From assembly GCA_001319865.1 (NCBI GenBank), contig BBSL01000223.1:1-57872 (forward strand): 57,872 bases of DNA, written 5' to 3'. This DNA is from Burkholderia sp. E7m39 (GTDB lineage Bacteria; Pseudomonadota; Gammaproteobacteria; Burkholderiales; Burkholderiaceae). Below are positions 7,772 through 16,690 of the stretch, piece after piece (the stretch's first letter is position 1; each line of letters starts with the position of its first letter). A program made the position numbers and the translations under genes. The notes under the pieces were generated by a model, which searched no databases, was not told the origin of the DNA, and worked only from the letters and a program-made list of their open reading frames with translations.

Positions 7772-8053
7772 ATGAAATCGCTGACTCGCACACTCGTTAT
7801 CGCAGCCGCACTTGCCATCCCCGCCGTGTCTTTCGCGCAGACGGACAGCCCCGCGAACGCACAGGCCACGCAAGGCGTCGCGGCAACCAGCTACGGCGGC
7901 ACGGCCGACGGCTCGGGCGCGGCAGGCGCATCGACGCAAGGCAACGCGCGCCATCACCTGTTCGGTTTTGCACATCGCAACGGCAACCGCAGCCAATCCA
8001 GTGACACCTGTGTGGGGCCCGTCAGCTACTGCAACATCTTCTTCGGCAGCTAA
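7772..8053 (+). CDS. Small secreted protein with C-terminal CVGPVS-x-CNI tail
   Basis: 93 residues. A clear signal peptide (MKSLTRTLVIAAALAIPAVS, cleavage after FAQ) is followed by a low-complexity Gly/Ala/Ser/Thr segment to about residue 60, a His/Arg/Asn patch, and an ordered-looking end: DTCVGPVSYCNIFFGS, with Cys80 and Cys87 (CX6C). The same tail ends the unrelated protein at 56561-56929. A periplasmic or extracellular product with a disulfide loop is likely. The ribosome site CTCAGGAGCACACATC is good. I know no function for the family. Confidence 0.8.
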   Translation: MKSLTRTLVIAAALAIPAVSFAQTDSPANAQATQGVAATSYGGTADGSGAAGASTQGNARHHLFGFAHRNGNRSQSSDTCVGPVSYCNIFFGS

Positions 8054-8156
8054 GCGCCGCGTGCAGTTGGTCTGCGGCCTGGCGCGCGCCGCCGGGAGAC
8101 GGCCAGGTTGCAGCGACGCTGCGCTCATCGCGACGCATCCCGCGATTGCGCTGCGC

Positions 8157-9020
8157 TCAAAAACGATAGTTGACGGAGGCGAGCATGTTCAGCTCGCTTC
8201 TACGCTCGGTGACAGGGCTCGCAGCCGCATAGTGCTGCAGACGCCCAAAGGTCATCGCGACGGACGCCAAGCAATGCTTCGAAAAGTCGTGGCTGACGTA
8301 GCCGTTCAGATGCACGTCGCGGATGCCCGCGCCGACGTCGTAGGCAGGCAGTCCGGACGCGGCGCTTTGCCGGCTTGAAACGCCGAAGAACGTGCGCGTG
8401 TACAGCGCGTCCGCCCACGTGAAGCCCGGGCCCGCAGAGAACAGCCACCCGCCCGCGGGCACCGACGCATAGAGATCGCTGACGACGGTCTTGCCCTGTC
8501 CGTGTCCGGCGATGTCCTGATACATCGCAACGGAACCGGTGAACATCCACACCGTGTAGTCGGCGAAGAGCTTCAGCTTCGGCCCGCCGTCCACATCGCC
8601 GAGTCCGTGCAGATGCGGATCATCCTTTTCGTGGCGCGACTGGAAGTCGAAGCTCAGGGCCGCGCCAATGTGATAGTCGTCGGCGCGTAATACGTTCAAG
8701 CCGAGCACGTCGGGGCCTTGCGAAAACACACGCTCGTCGTAGGAGATGTCGAGCGCCGGATACGGAAACACACGCAGCTCGCGCGCGCCGGGATACAGCG
8801 GCGTGACGACCACGCCCGGCCCGAGCGCGATCTTCCATTTGCTGGCCGGCTGCGGCGTCGCGGTGGTGTCGACGGGAGCGGAAGTCTCGATGTTATCGGC
8901 GGCTTGCGCGCCGTGCGCGTGGGCCGTCAACGCGAGCACGACCGCGAGTCCCGCAGTGAGTCTGGCAGCGAATCCCGCAGCAAGCCGCGCTGCCTCAACA
9001 TGACGCAGCCTCATCGTCAT
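8157..9020 (-). CDS. MipA/OmpV-family outer-membrane protein
   Basis: 287 residues. The signal sequence is long and Ala-rich, ending near AHGAQA. The mature part matches MipA/OmpV barrels: KWKIALGPGVVVTPLYPGAR near the N-terminus, alternating amphipathic strands, and a C-terminal NMLASVNYRF ending in Phe, the usual barrel-assembly signal. Some relatives scaffold murein hydrolase and synthase. The ATG at 9020 overlaps the stop codon of the upstream hydrolase (ATGA), so it is the translationally coupled last gene of a three-gene operon. The longer open frame upstream is a shadow of the hydrolase. Confidence 0.87.
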   Translation of the reverse strand: MTMRLRHVEAARLAAGFAARLTAGLAVVLALTAHAHGAQAADNIETSAPVDTTATPQPASKWKIALGPGVVVTPLYPGARELRVFPYPALDISYDERVFSQGPDVLGLNVLRADDYHIGAALSFDFQSRHEKDDPHLHGLGDVDGGPKLKLFADYTVWMFTGSVAMYQDIAGHGQGKTVVSDLYASVPAGGWLFSAGPGFTWADALYTRTFFGVSSRQSAASGLPAYDVGAGIRDVHLNGYVSHDFSKHCLASVAMTFGRLQHYAAASPVTERRSELNMLASVNYRF

Positions 9021-9922
9021 GCGCCGCTCTTGCCGACGGCCGCGAGTTGCCGCAGACGGCGCGCCAGCGCTTTCGACACGACAGGCTTGCCGCCCGCGTC
9101 GCCGTCGCGGCTCGCCGTTTCGCTCTCGCGCAGGAACAGCGCCGTCTCTCGTGCGACGATCTCGCGCTCGTTGTCGGATGTGATCATGTGATACGAATCG
9201 TCGAGCCAGATGGTGCGCAAAAACGTCGAACCGATTGTCGACGCGACGAGGCGCGGGTTGCGCGGGCTCGACGTTTCGTCGTCGATCGAATGAACGATCA
9301 GGCAGTCGTTGCGGATCGCGCGCACTTGCGAGCGCACGCTCGCGGCCAGCCGGCTCGCTTCGTGGAGCGCGGGAAGCGAGATTGTCGACGGACCGATTTC
9401 GCTGAAGTCGTCGCGCTCCATCGCGCGCGCGATCTTGGCGCGCAACGCCTCGTTGCGCAGCCCGTACGGCTGCGACTCGCGATAGCGGTATCGCGAGCGC
9501 AACGGCGAGTAGTAAGCCCAGTCGAGCAGGAAGCGATACCAGGGAATCGCCCAGCCATCGTAGGCGAGCGTGAGCGACAGCAGCGCCAGCGCCTGCGCCT
9601 GCGGCCGCCGATGCACGAGCGCGAGCGCCAGCGCCGCGCCGATCGACAGCCCGCACACCGACACGCGTTCGTAGCGCTGCGCGAGCGCGTCGAATTGCTC
9701 CGTGGCGGCGTCGACCCATCGTTCCATCGATTGCTCGCGCGAGCCCGCGCTATAGCCGTCGAGCATCGGCGCGCTGGTCGTGAAGCCTTCGTCGTTGAGA
9801 AAGCGCGCGAGATAGCGCAATTCGAGCGGCGAACTCGACAGACCGTGCAGCATCAGCACGGCGTGTCCGTCGCCCTGGTTGAAGATCGCTTTGGTCGGGA
9901 TTGTCATATGCGGGTCTTTCAT
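9017..9922 (-). CDS. Alpha/beta hydrolase (carboxylesterase/lipase-like)
   Basis: 301 residues. The fold is shown by HAVLMLHGLSSSPLELRYLA (oxyanion HG), the nucleophile elbow VCGLSIGAALALAL (G-L-S-I-G), an acid in IVHSIDDETSSP and a His in DDSYHMITSD. This resembles monoacylglycerol lipase/carboxylesterase Est-type enzymes. The start at 9922 overlaps the stop of the DUF4118 gene (TGATG); an in-frame ATG at 9907 is an alternative. Its place between two envelope proteins suggests a lipid or ester substrate at the membrane. No signal peptide is seen. Confidence 0.86.
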   Translation of the reverse strand: MKDPHMTIPTKAIFNQGDGHAVLMLHGLSSSPLELRYLARFLNDEGFTTSAPMLDGYSAGSREQSMERWVDAATEQFDALAQRYERVSVCGLSIGAALALALVHRRPQAQALALLSLTLAYDGWAIPWYRFLLDWAYYSPLRSRYRYRESQPYGLRNEALRAKIARAMERDDFSEIGPSTISLPALHEASRLAASVRSQVRAIRNDCLIVHSIDDETSSPRNPRLVASTIGSTFLRTIWLDDSYHMITSDNEREIVARETALFLRESETASRDGDAGGKPVVSKALARRLRQLAAVGKSGA

Positions 9923-10761
9923 CACTCGCCGATACGCAGCACGAGAAAATCGCCCGCATGTGTCGTGAAGCGCTCGCAGACGCAGTCGACCAGCTGCGCT
10001 GCCCCCGCGCCTGGCGCGCCCGCCACGCCGCCTGCCGGCATCGCGGCGGTTGCGTCGCCCTCGCGCAGACGCACGCGGTGCGGGCCGGCCCACAACGCGT
10101 TCGACAGCCGCCGGATGTCGTCGGGCTCGACGTCGTCGAAGCGCGGACCGGGCGCAATGGCGCAAAGCGGGGACGCCGCCGACGGACCGTCCGCCGCCTC
10201 GCCGTGCGCGCGCGCCGCCGTGCGGCCGTTGCCCCCGGGCGTGCGCTCCAGCGCCTGAATCATCACGAACGACTTGTGATATTGCGACAGATGGCGCAGC
10301 AGCCTGTGCGTTTCATCGACGGCGCGGCGCGCCAGCATGCGTTCGTTGTCGTGGCGCAGCAGCATTTCGTAGCGCGACTGCGCAACCGATGCGATCAGCT
10401 CCGCGCGAAACTGCGCCCGGCGCAGCCGCTCGACCAGCGTGATCACCACGAGCGCGACGAGGGGATACGAGACGACGAACAGCACGTCGGAGCGGTTGAT
10501 GACGCCGAGCGCCGCGTAAGGCGGCACGAACAGATAGTCGGCGATGCACAGGCCCGCCAGCATGACGCTCAGCGCGGGCGCGAGGCCGAAGTAATACTCG
10601 ATCAGCACGGCTGCGATGCTAAAGGCGGTGCCCGGCATCACGGGACCGAGCAGCGGGTGCAACAGCAGACGCACGCCGCTCGCGATGCATACGGCGGCCA
10701 CTGCGGCAATCCATCGCCGCGGCCCGCGAGGCGCCCAGCGACGGGCATTTTGGACTTCCAT
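9922..10761 (-). CDS. DUF4118 membrane protein without a kinase domain
   Basis: 279 residues. After a basic N-terminus there are four hydrophobic segments (RWIAAVAAVCIASGVRLLLH, GTAFSIAAVLIEYYFGL, LSVMLAGLCIADYLFV, VLFVVSYPLVALVVITLVE), the arrangement of the DUF4118 sensor domain of KdpD-like histidine kinases. A helical region (RRAQFRAELIASVAQSRYEM) follows, then a Gly/Ala-rich tail. There is no H-box or ATPase domain, so it is a stand-alone membrane module. It heads the operon with the hydrolase and the MipA-like protein. Role unknown. Confidence 0.75.
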   Translation of the reverse strand: MEVQNARRWAPRGPRRWIAAVAAVCIASGVRLLLHPLLGPVMPGTAFSIAAVLIEYYFGLAPALSVMLAGLCIADYLFVPPYAALGVINRSDVLFVVSYPLVALVVITLVERLRRAQFRAELIASVAQSRYEMLLRHDNERMLARRAVDETHRLLRHLSQYHKSFVMIQALERTPGGNGRTAARAHGEAADGPSAASPLCAIAPGPRFDDVEPDDIRRLSNALWAGPHRVRLREGDATAAMPAGGVAGAPGAGAAQLVDCVCERFTTHAGDFLVLRIGE

Positions 10762-11012
10762 GATTTTTTGTCTTCGCCGGACGACCGGACGGCTTCAAAA
10801 GGGCCATACGGCCAGAGGGTGACGGATCATGCCTGGATCAATGGCAAAACCGCGCAAACGGCCCGCACGATAGCACATGTAATTCCTAGTAATAGTTAGG
10901 ACTTTTCTGTGTTTTGGCGCGGATGAGACACTGACGCGCATATCTTACGTACGCTAACGTTTGCGCGAAATTTGCATCTCAAGGTTCACGCGCGGTCGCC
11001 GATAACGCTTGC

Positions 11013-11258
11013 ATGAACGAAAACGAACGTCACAAGCTGGCCCCGGACGATCCGATGTGGGCGGTCGCGCAAGCCGTCGAAGGCAGCGTCCGCGCCATCC
11101 GCCGGGCGCGCGGAAAACTGAACCCGGAAGACTGCACGCCGGGCAGCGTCGAATACGAAGCCGTCACGATGGAATTCCTCGACGACTGCATCCGCTCGCT
11201 GGGCGGCGACCCCGACGCGGAAGACGACGCGGATTCGGGTATCGGCTCGATGGGCTGA
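11013..11258 (+). CDS. Small acidic conserved-looking hypothetical protein
   Basis: 81 residues, predicted cytoplasmic: MNENERHKLAPDDPMWAVAQ, then AVEGSVRAIRRARGKLNPED and a very acidic C-terminus (GGDPDAEDDADSGIG). The composition is protein-like and the frame has strong third-position GC. There is no obvious ribosome site upstream and no domain I recognise. It stands alone between the DUF4118 operon and the chemoreceptor. Confidence 0.55.
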   Translation: MNENERHKLAPDDPMWAVAQAVEGSVRAIRRARGKLNPEDCTPGSVEYEAVTMEFLDDCIRSLGGDPDAEDDADSGIGSMG

Positions 11259-11636
11259 ACGCTTTCCGGCTGCGCGTGCCCGGCACGTGCCCCCGACCGC
11301 CCCATCGGCGCTTGCGGCCGACGCCCGCTGGATGGCGCGCCAAATACAAGAACCGCGCCCTGTCGGTCTTGCCCGACAGACCCGATCCGACCTGCGTCGG
11401 ATGGCAAGAAAACAAACCATACGACGCATCGCGCTGCCTGGTCCGCGCGCCCTTCGCTCCGCACCCCTCCCGGCAATAACGCCGTCGCCGTCGGCTGACT
11501 TGCGCCCGACGACTGTCAAGTTCTCATCTACGTGACCGTTAACACAGCCGCAGCAACGTCCTGTGGCCGTCACTCTCGCGCCCCGGCCGCAGGCCACGAC
11601 ATCGCAGCTCTCTTTAGAAAATAGAAAACGAAAACC
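11259..11636. other. Intergenic region upstream of the chemoreceptor
   Basis: 378 bp without a supported gene. A 7-bp hairpin CTGTCGG/CCGACAG sits at 11360-11379 without a T-run. An A-rich stretch (11616-11636) precedes the chemoreceptor ATG. No clear promoter was identified. Confidence 0.5.
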
Positions 11637-13205
11637 ATGCAACTCAAAAACTTGCCCGTACGAACGGGCTTTATCGCGGTTCTCGCACTGTTTGGCATGC
11701 TTGTCCTGGTCACCGCGTTGCTGGGCATCTATTCTCTGACGCGGAATAACGCGCTGTCGGAAGAGATCCGCACGCTCAACACGGAAACCGTGGACCTGAA
11801 GGACGTCTACATCAACAACCTGAAGGCGCGCAGCGCGCTTAGCCGCGCCTTCATCGCGCTGTCGTCGAACCCCGCCGACAAGGATGCTGCCGTCGCGGCG
11901 GCGACGGGCTACTACAACCTCGCGAAGAAGGCCTTCACCGCGTTCGAAGGCATCCCGAAGGAAACCTCTGCCCAGCAGGACGCGGCGAAGCGCGTATCCG
12001 ACACGTTCCATGCGCACGCCAGCGCCATCGACCAGCTGTTCGCCGCGATCGCCTCGGGCGACGTCAAGGCCTACGCGGCCACCAACGAAGGCCCGATGAC
12101 GCAGACGAGCGCCGCGTTCGGCAAGTCGGCCGATGCGTTCTTCGCCGTGGCCGGCGACGAGTCGGCGCAACTCGAAGACCAGAAAGCGCACGCGAAGTCG
12201 CTACTGACGGGCATCGCGATCGGCATGCTAGCGCTGTCGGCCGTCCTGATCCTGCTGGTCTATCACGCGCTCAATCGCGCCGTCGTGCTGCCGCTCAAGG
12301 AAGCCATGCGCGTGCTCGAGCACGTCGCGCGCGGCGACCTGACCGTTGCGATCCATCACGAGTCCACCAACGAGATCGGCAAGCTGTTCGAGTCGATGAA
12401 GGCAATGAAGGGCAGCCTCGCGGGCATCGTGCATGCCGTGTCGGGCGGCACCGACACCATCGCGACGGGCGTGCATCAGATGGCAAGCGGCAACACCGAT
12501 CTGTCGCAGCGCACGGAAGAACAGGCGGCCGCATTGCAGGAGACGGCGTCGTCGATGGAGCAGCTCACGAGCACGGTGCGCCAGAACGCCGACAACGCCA
12601 AACAGGCCACGCAGCTCGTGATGAGCACGGCGCAGATCACGGAGCAAGGCAATCGCGCCGCGAAGGAAGTCGTGGCGACGATGCAGGGGCTCTCCGACCT
12701 GTCGGGCAAGATCGCCGACATCACCAACGTGATCGAAGGCATTGCGTTTCAGACCAACATTCTTTCGCTGAACGCGGCCGTCGAAGCGGCCCGCGCCGGC
12801 GACGAAGGCCGCGGCTTCGCGGTCGTGGCGAGCGAAGTCCGTTCGCTCGCGCAGCGCAGCGCGAGCGCCGCGAAGGAGATCAAGGAGCGCATCACCGATT
12901 CGCTCGGCCGCGTCGAAGCGGGCGCGCAGCAGGTCGAACGCGCGAGCCAGGTGATGGCCGAGATTCTCACTTCCGTGAACCGGGTCAGCGATCTGATGGG
13001 CGAGATCGCGGCTGCATCGGAAGAACAATCGGAAGGCATCGAGCAGGTGAACCGCGCGATCACCCAGATGGACCAGGTCACGCAACAAAACGCGGCGCTC
13101 GTCGAACAGGCTTCGGCGGCCGCGCTCGCGCTCGAAGAGCAGACGGGCGCGTTAAAGAACGCCGTGTCGGTGTTCCGGGTCGAGCGGGCGCTGGCTTTCG
13201 CCTGA
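11637..13205 (+). CDS. Methyl-accepting chemotaxis protein (Tar/Tsr type)
   Basis: 522 residues. TM1 spans about 12-33. A periplasmic four-helix-type sensor domain covers roughly 34-188 and TM2 189-210. A HAMP domain (PLKEAMRVLEHVARGDLTVA) is followed by the signalling domain. The hairpin tip is highly conserved (IEGIAFQTNILSLNAAVEAA, GDEGRGFAVVASEVRSLAQR). Methylation-helix sequences such as SQRTEEQAAALQETASSMEQ flank it. There is no C-terminal CheR-binding pentapeptide; it ends VERALAFA. It would feed CheA/CheW, but none lie in the window. The ligand is unknown. Confidence 0.95.
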   Translation: MQLKNLPVRTGFIAVLALFGMLVLVTALLGIYSLTRNNALSEEIRTLNTETVDLKDVYINNLKARSALSRAFIALSSNPADKDAAVAAATGYYNLAKKAFTAFEGIPKETSAQQDAAKRVSDTFHAHASAIDQLFAAIASGDVKAYAATNEGPMTQTSAAFGKSADAFFAVAGDESAQLEDQKAHAKSLLTGIAIGMLALSAVLILLVYHALNRAVVLPLKEAMRVLEHVARGDLTVAIHHESTNEIGKLFESMKAMKGSLAGIVHAVSGGTDTIATGVHQMASGNTDLSQRTEEQAAALQETASSMEQLTSTVRQNADNAKQATQLVMSTAQITEQGNRAAKEVVATMQGLSDLSGKIADITNVIEGIAFQTNILSLNAAVEAARAGDEGRGFAVVASEVRSLAQRSASAAKEIKERITDSLGRVEAGAQQVERASQVMAEILTSVNRVSDLMGEIAAASEEQSEGIEQVNRAITQMDQVTQQNAALVEQASAAALALEEQTGALKNAVSVFRVERALAFA

Positions 13206-13215
13206 GCGCTTTCGG

Positions 13216-14751
13216 CTACTGCAAGCCTCGAACCCGCGCGTCGCCGGATGCGACCGCTTGCCGATCGCACGGCGGCACGGCTTCGAGAAAGCCGCGCCCC
13301 ATCTCCCGCTCGAAGCGCGACGCGTTGCCTTCCCAGATGATGCGCGCATGTTCGAGCACGTAGACGCGGTCCGCATGCGGCAACGCGAACCTCACGTTCT
13401 GCTCGCCGAGCAGCACGGTGATCGGCGTGGATTTCTGCATCAGGTCCAGCGCCTTCGACAACTGTTCGAGAATCACGGGTGCAAGACCGAGCGTCGGTTC
13501 GTCGAGAATCAGCAGCTTGGGCTGCGTCATCAGCGCGCGCGCAATCGCAAGCATCTGCTGTTCGCCGCCCGACAACGTGCGGGCCGTCTGGCCCTGGCGC
13601 GACTTGAGAATCGGAAAGAGATCGAAGAGCCACGCGAGCTGGTCCGCGCGCGCCTTGTCGGCGAGATGATAGCCGCCCAGGTCGAGGTTCTCGCGCACCG
13701 TCATGTCGCCGAACAGCTCGCGGGTTTCCGGGCATTGCACGACGCCCGAGCGCGCGATCGCCGCGCCGCTCATGCCCTTCAGGTCCTGTCCGTGAAAGCG
13801 GATGGTTCCCGTGTAGCGCACGAGGCCCGAAATCGCGTTGAACAATGTCGTCTTGCCCGCGCCGTTCAATCCGACCACCGAAACGAATTCGCCTTCGCGC
13901 ACCTGCAGGCTGACCTGATCGAGCGCGCAGGCCTTGTCGTACAGCACGCCCACGCCGGACACATCGAGGATGACGGGCTTCGCCCCGGCATCGGCGGCAC
14001 TGCGCTCGCGCACTTCCAGCGCGCCGCCCAGATAGACGCGCCGCACCGTCTCGTTGCGCATCACGTCTTCGGCCGTGCCTTCGGCGATGTGCTCGCCGAG
14101 GTACATCGCAAGCACGCGATCGGCGAGCGCGGCGAGACTCTTGACGTTGTGATCGACCAGCAGCACCGCGCGGCCCTCCGCGCGAAAGCCGCGAATCAGC
14201 TCGGAAAAAGCCTCCGACTCCGCCACCGTCAGCCCCGCAAACGGCTCGTCGACCAGCACGACCTTCGGGTCGCGCGCAATCGCCTTGGCCATTTCCATGC
14301 GGCGCAGGTCGGCGAACGGCAGCGTCGCGGGATGCCGGTGCATCACCGCGCCCAGGCCGACGCGAACGGCGATCTCGCGCGCGCGTCGATCGACATGCGG
14401 CTCGGCGGCGAGCTTCACGAGCGAGTCCGGCAGCAGCGCGAGCTTGATGTGTTCGAGCACCGTCTGCCGATGCAGCGGACGCGAATGCTGGAACACGATG
14501 CCCACACCAGCCCGCGCGATCTTGTGCGGCGCCCAGCCTGCCATCTCGACCCCGCCGACCTTGATCGAACCCGCGTTGGGCCGCTCGATGCCCATGATCA
14601 GCTTCATCACCGTCGACTTGCCCGAACCATTCGGGCCGATCAGACCGAGAATTTCGCCGGGCCGGATCTCGAAGCCGATGTCCTTGACGGCAACGAGGCC
14701 GCCGAAGCGCTTGGTGAGTCCGTGCACGGACAGAAGCGGCGTATCGTTCAT
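13216..14751 (-). CDS. Branched-chain amino-acid type ABC transporter, fused LivG-LivF ATPase
   Basis: 511 residues with two full ABC domains. Half 1 (LivG-like) has Walker A GPNGSGKST (39-47) and Walker B VVLVDEP (164-170), but its signature reads LPFADLRR (144-151) instead of an LSGGQ-type motif. Half 2 (LivF-like) has Walker A GLNGAGKTT (294-302), signature LSGGEQQ (393-399) and Walker B LLILDEP. In E. coli LivG and LivF are separate. The start overlaps the LivM stop by four bases (ATGA), so it is translationally coupled. It is the last gene of the importer operon and ends 10 bp from the convergent chemoreceptor. Confidence 0.93.
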   Translation of the reverse strand: MNDTPLLSVHGLTKRFGGLVAVKDIGFEIRPGEILGLIGPNGSGKSTVMKLIMGIERPNAGSIKVGGVEMAGWAPHKIARAGVGIVFQHSRPLHRQTVLEHIKLALLPDSLVKLAAEPHVDRRAREIAVRVGLGAVMHRHPATLPFADLRRMEMAKAIARDPKVVLVDEPFAGLTVAESEAFSELIRGFRAEGRAVLLVDHNVKSLAALADRVLAMYLGEHIAEGTAEDVMRNETVRRVYLGGALEVRERSAADAGAKPVILDVSGVGVLYDKACALDQVSLQVREGEFVSVVGLNGAGKTTLFNAISGLVRYTGTIRFHGQDLKGMSGAAIARSGVVQCPETRELFGDMTVRENLDLGGYHLADKARADQLAWLFDLFPILKSRQGQTARTLSGGEQQMLAIARALMTQPKLLILDEPTLGLAPVILEQLSKALDLMQKSTPITVLLGEQNVRFALPHADRVYVLEHARIIWEGNASRFEREMGRGFLEAVPPCDRQAVASGDARVRGLQ

Positions 14752-15671
14752 TCGCGCTCCCTCACGCGCAGCACATTGCCGAGCAGGCCGTCCGGAAAGA
14801 ACAGGATCACGGCGAGCGCGACAGCCGCGACGACGAACGTGTTGATCTGCCCGAGCGGCCGCAGAAATTCACCCGCCACGATCAGGAAGATCGAGCCGAG
14901 CACGGCGCCCAGGATCGTGCGGCGTCCGCCGAGCACGGCCGCGATGATGATCTGCACACCGACGCCGAGATCGACCACCGTGCTGACAGAAGCCGTCCCC
15001 TGATAGAACACCAGCATTGCGCCGGCGACGCCCGAGAAAACCGCGCTGATGCAAAAGGCCGCGAGCTTGTGCCGCGTCACGTTGAAACCGAGCGCCTGCG
15101 CGCCGATGGCGTCCTGGCCGCTCGCCTGCAGGATCAGCCCGATCGCCGAGCGCGACAGGCCGAACAGCAGAATCGCGCAGACGATCAGGAACGCGAGCGC
15201 GATCCAGAAGTTATGACCCGTATCGACGGACATCACGTCCGGCACCATCATGCCGATCTCGCCCCCCGTCACGCCCGCGAAAATCACGATGGCGTTCTGC
15301 AGCAGCAGCACGGCAACCAGCGTGACAAGCCCGAAATAGGGGCCGCGCAAGCGCAGCGCCGGCACGGCGAGCAGCAGCCCGCCAACCAGCGCGACGAGCC
15401 CGCCCGCGATCACGCAAACGGGCACGGGCGCGCCCCATTTCGCATCGAGAATAGCGGCTGCGTACGCGCCAAGCCCAATCAGGAAGGTCGGACCGAAGTT
15501 GACCTCGCCCGCGAAGCCGAACAGCAGATCCCACGACATCGCGAACACGCCGAAATAGAACGCCACCGTCAGCACGCCGAGAATGTAGCCCGACAGCCAC
15601 AGCGGCAACGTCGCCGCAATCGCAGCGAGCGCGACGGCAACCCAGATGGAACGCGAGCGAAGAAGGGTCAT
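14748..15671 (-). CDS. livM: Branched-chain amino-acid type ABC permease LivM
   Basis: 307 residues and about nine membrane segments. The permease loop motif is present (LGFNVTRHKLAAFCISAVFS, then GVAGAMLVFYQG), and the N-terminal AMSWDLLFGFAGEVNFGPTF is typical of LivM. The ATG at 15671 is chosen because homology begins at MTLLRSRSIW; the longer open frame is a shadow of livH. The gene is 14 bp downstream of livH and overlaps the ATPase gene. It forms the inner-membrane channel together with LivH. Confidence 0.93.
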   Translation of the reverse strand: MTLLRSRSIWVAVALAAIAATLPLWLSGYILGVLTVAFYFGVFAMSWDLLFGFAGEVNFGPTFLIGLGAYAAAILDAKWGAPVPVCVIAGGLVALVGGLLLAVPALRLRGPYFGLVTLVAVLLLQNAIVIFAGVTGGEIGMMVPDVMSVDTGHNFWIALAFLIVCAILLFGLSRSAIGLILQASGQDAIGAQALGFNVTRHKLAAFCISAVFSGVAGAMLVFYQGTASVSTVVDLGVGVQIIIAAVLGGRRTILGAVLGSIFLIVAGEFLRPLGQINTFVVAAVALAVILFFPDGLLGNVLRVRERE

Positions 15672-15685
15672 GTCGAAGCGCTCCG

Positions 15686-16561
15686 TTATCGCCGGCCAAG
15701 AAAGCCCTGCGGCCTGACGTACACGACGAGCACGAGGAGCAGCAGCGCGGGCAGCGGCCGCAGCGTCGGCGCGACGAGATAGGCGGTAATGGTCTCCAGA
15801 TAGCCGACCACGTACGCCGCCATCAACGAGCCGGACACGCTGCCGAGTCCGCCGAGCACCACGATCGAAAACGCGCTCGCCGTGAGTTGGCCCGTGTTGT
15901 TTGTGCTGACGCCGAGAAACGATGCGAGCAGCACGCCCGCGATGCCCGCCAGCACGCCGTAGATGGTCCACGCAAGCAGATAGATGCGCGACAGCTCGAA
16001 GCCGAGCAGCGTCAGCCCGCGCGGATTCATCGACGCGGCTAGCAGCGCCTTGCCCGCCCGCGTGCGGTTCACGAACAGCCACAGCAGGCCGATCACGGCC
16101 CAGCAGACCACGGCGATCATGATTTCGTTGTACGGGACACGCACGCCCGCCAAGCTCACGACGCCGCTGATCAGCGGACGCATCGTCACGGGGTTGTCGG
16201 TGAAGAGCCAGGCCATGCCCTGCTGGATCATGATGCCCCACAGCAGCGTGCCCGTGAGCACGAAGATTTCCTTCTCTTCGCCGGGAATCGCGGACGAGCG
16301 CTGGATTGGCCGCACCACCATCAGATAGGTGATATAGGCCGTCACGAGGCCCGCGAGCACGCCGAGCAGCGTGCCGAGCCAGGTGCCGAGACCCGCCTCG
16401 CCGGCGAGCAGCCAGCCGAGCAGCGCCGCCACCAGCATCACGCCGCCATGCGCGAGATTCAGAATGCCGGACACGCCGAAAATCAGCGTGAAGCCGATCG
16501 CGCCCAATGCGTAGAGCGAGCTGATCGCAAAGCCGTCGACGAGTATCTGCAGTGGCAGCAT
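15686..16561 (-). CDS. livH: Branched-chain amino-acid type ABC permease LivH
   Basis: 291 residues from the ATG at 16561, supported by GAAGGG ten bases upstream; the frame extends 12 codons further. About eight membrane segments are visible, with the hallmark start LQILVDGFAISSLYALGAIG, FTLIFGVSGILNLAHG, and the coupling region SMNPRGLTLLGFELSRIYLL. It pairs with LivM. It lies between the binding-protein gene and livM in one operon. Confidence 0.93.
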   Translation of the reverse strand: MLPLQILVDGFAISSLYALGAIGFTLIFGVSGILNLAHGGVMLVAALLGWLLAGEAGLGTWLGTLLGVLAGLVTAYITYLMVVRPIQRSSAIPGEEKEIFVLTGTLLWGIMIQQGMAWLFTDNPVTMRPLISGVVSLAGVRVPYNEIMIAVVCWAVIGLLWLFVNRTRAGKALLAASMNPRGLTLLGFELSRIYLLAWTIYGVLAGIAGVLLASFLGVSTNNTGQLTASAFSIVVLGGLGSVSGSLMAAYVVGYLETITAYLVAPTLRPLPALLLLVLVVYVRPQGFLGRR

Positions 16562-16690
16562 GCACGGCCCTTCATGTCGAATGGAACGTCGGTGCACAGA
16601 CTGTGCGGCCCTTCGTCAAGCGCGTGTGCGCACAGTCGCGATCCGTGCTCGCGGCTAACGGCACCGGAGCACGATGCATCGGTTGCGCGG

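Noticed and set aside
11360..11379. Terminator hairpin CTGTCGG/CCGACAG
   Set aside because: Only 7 bp and no T-run on either strand.
13258..15003. 581-codon plus-strand frame
   Set aside because: Antisense of the LivGF ATPase and livM; composition dominated by Arg, His and Ala.
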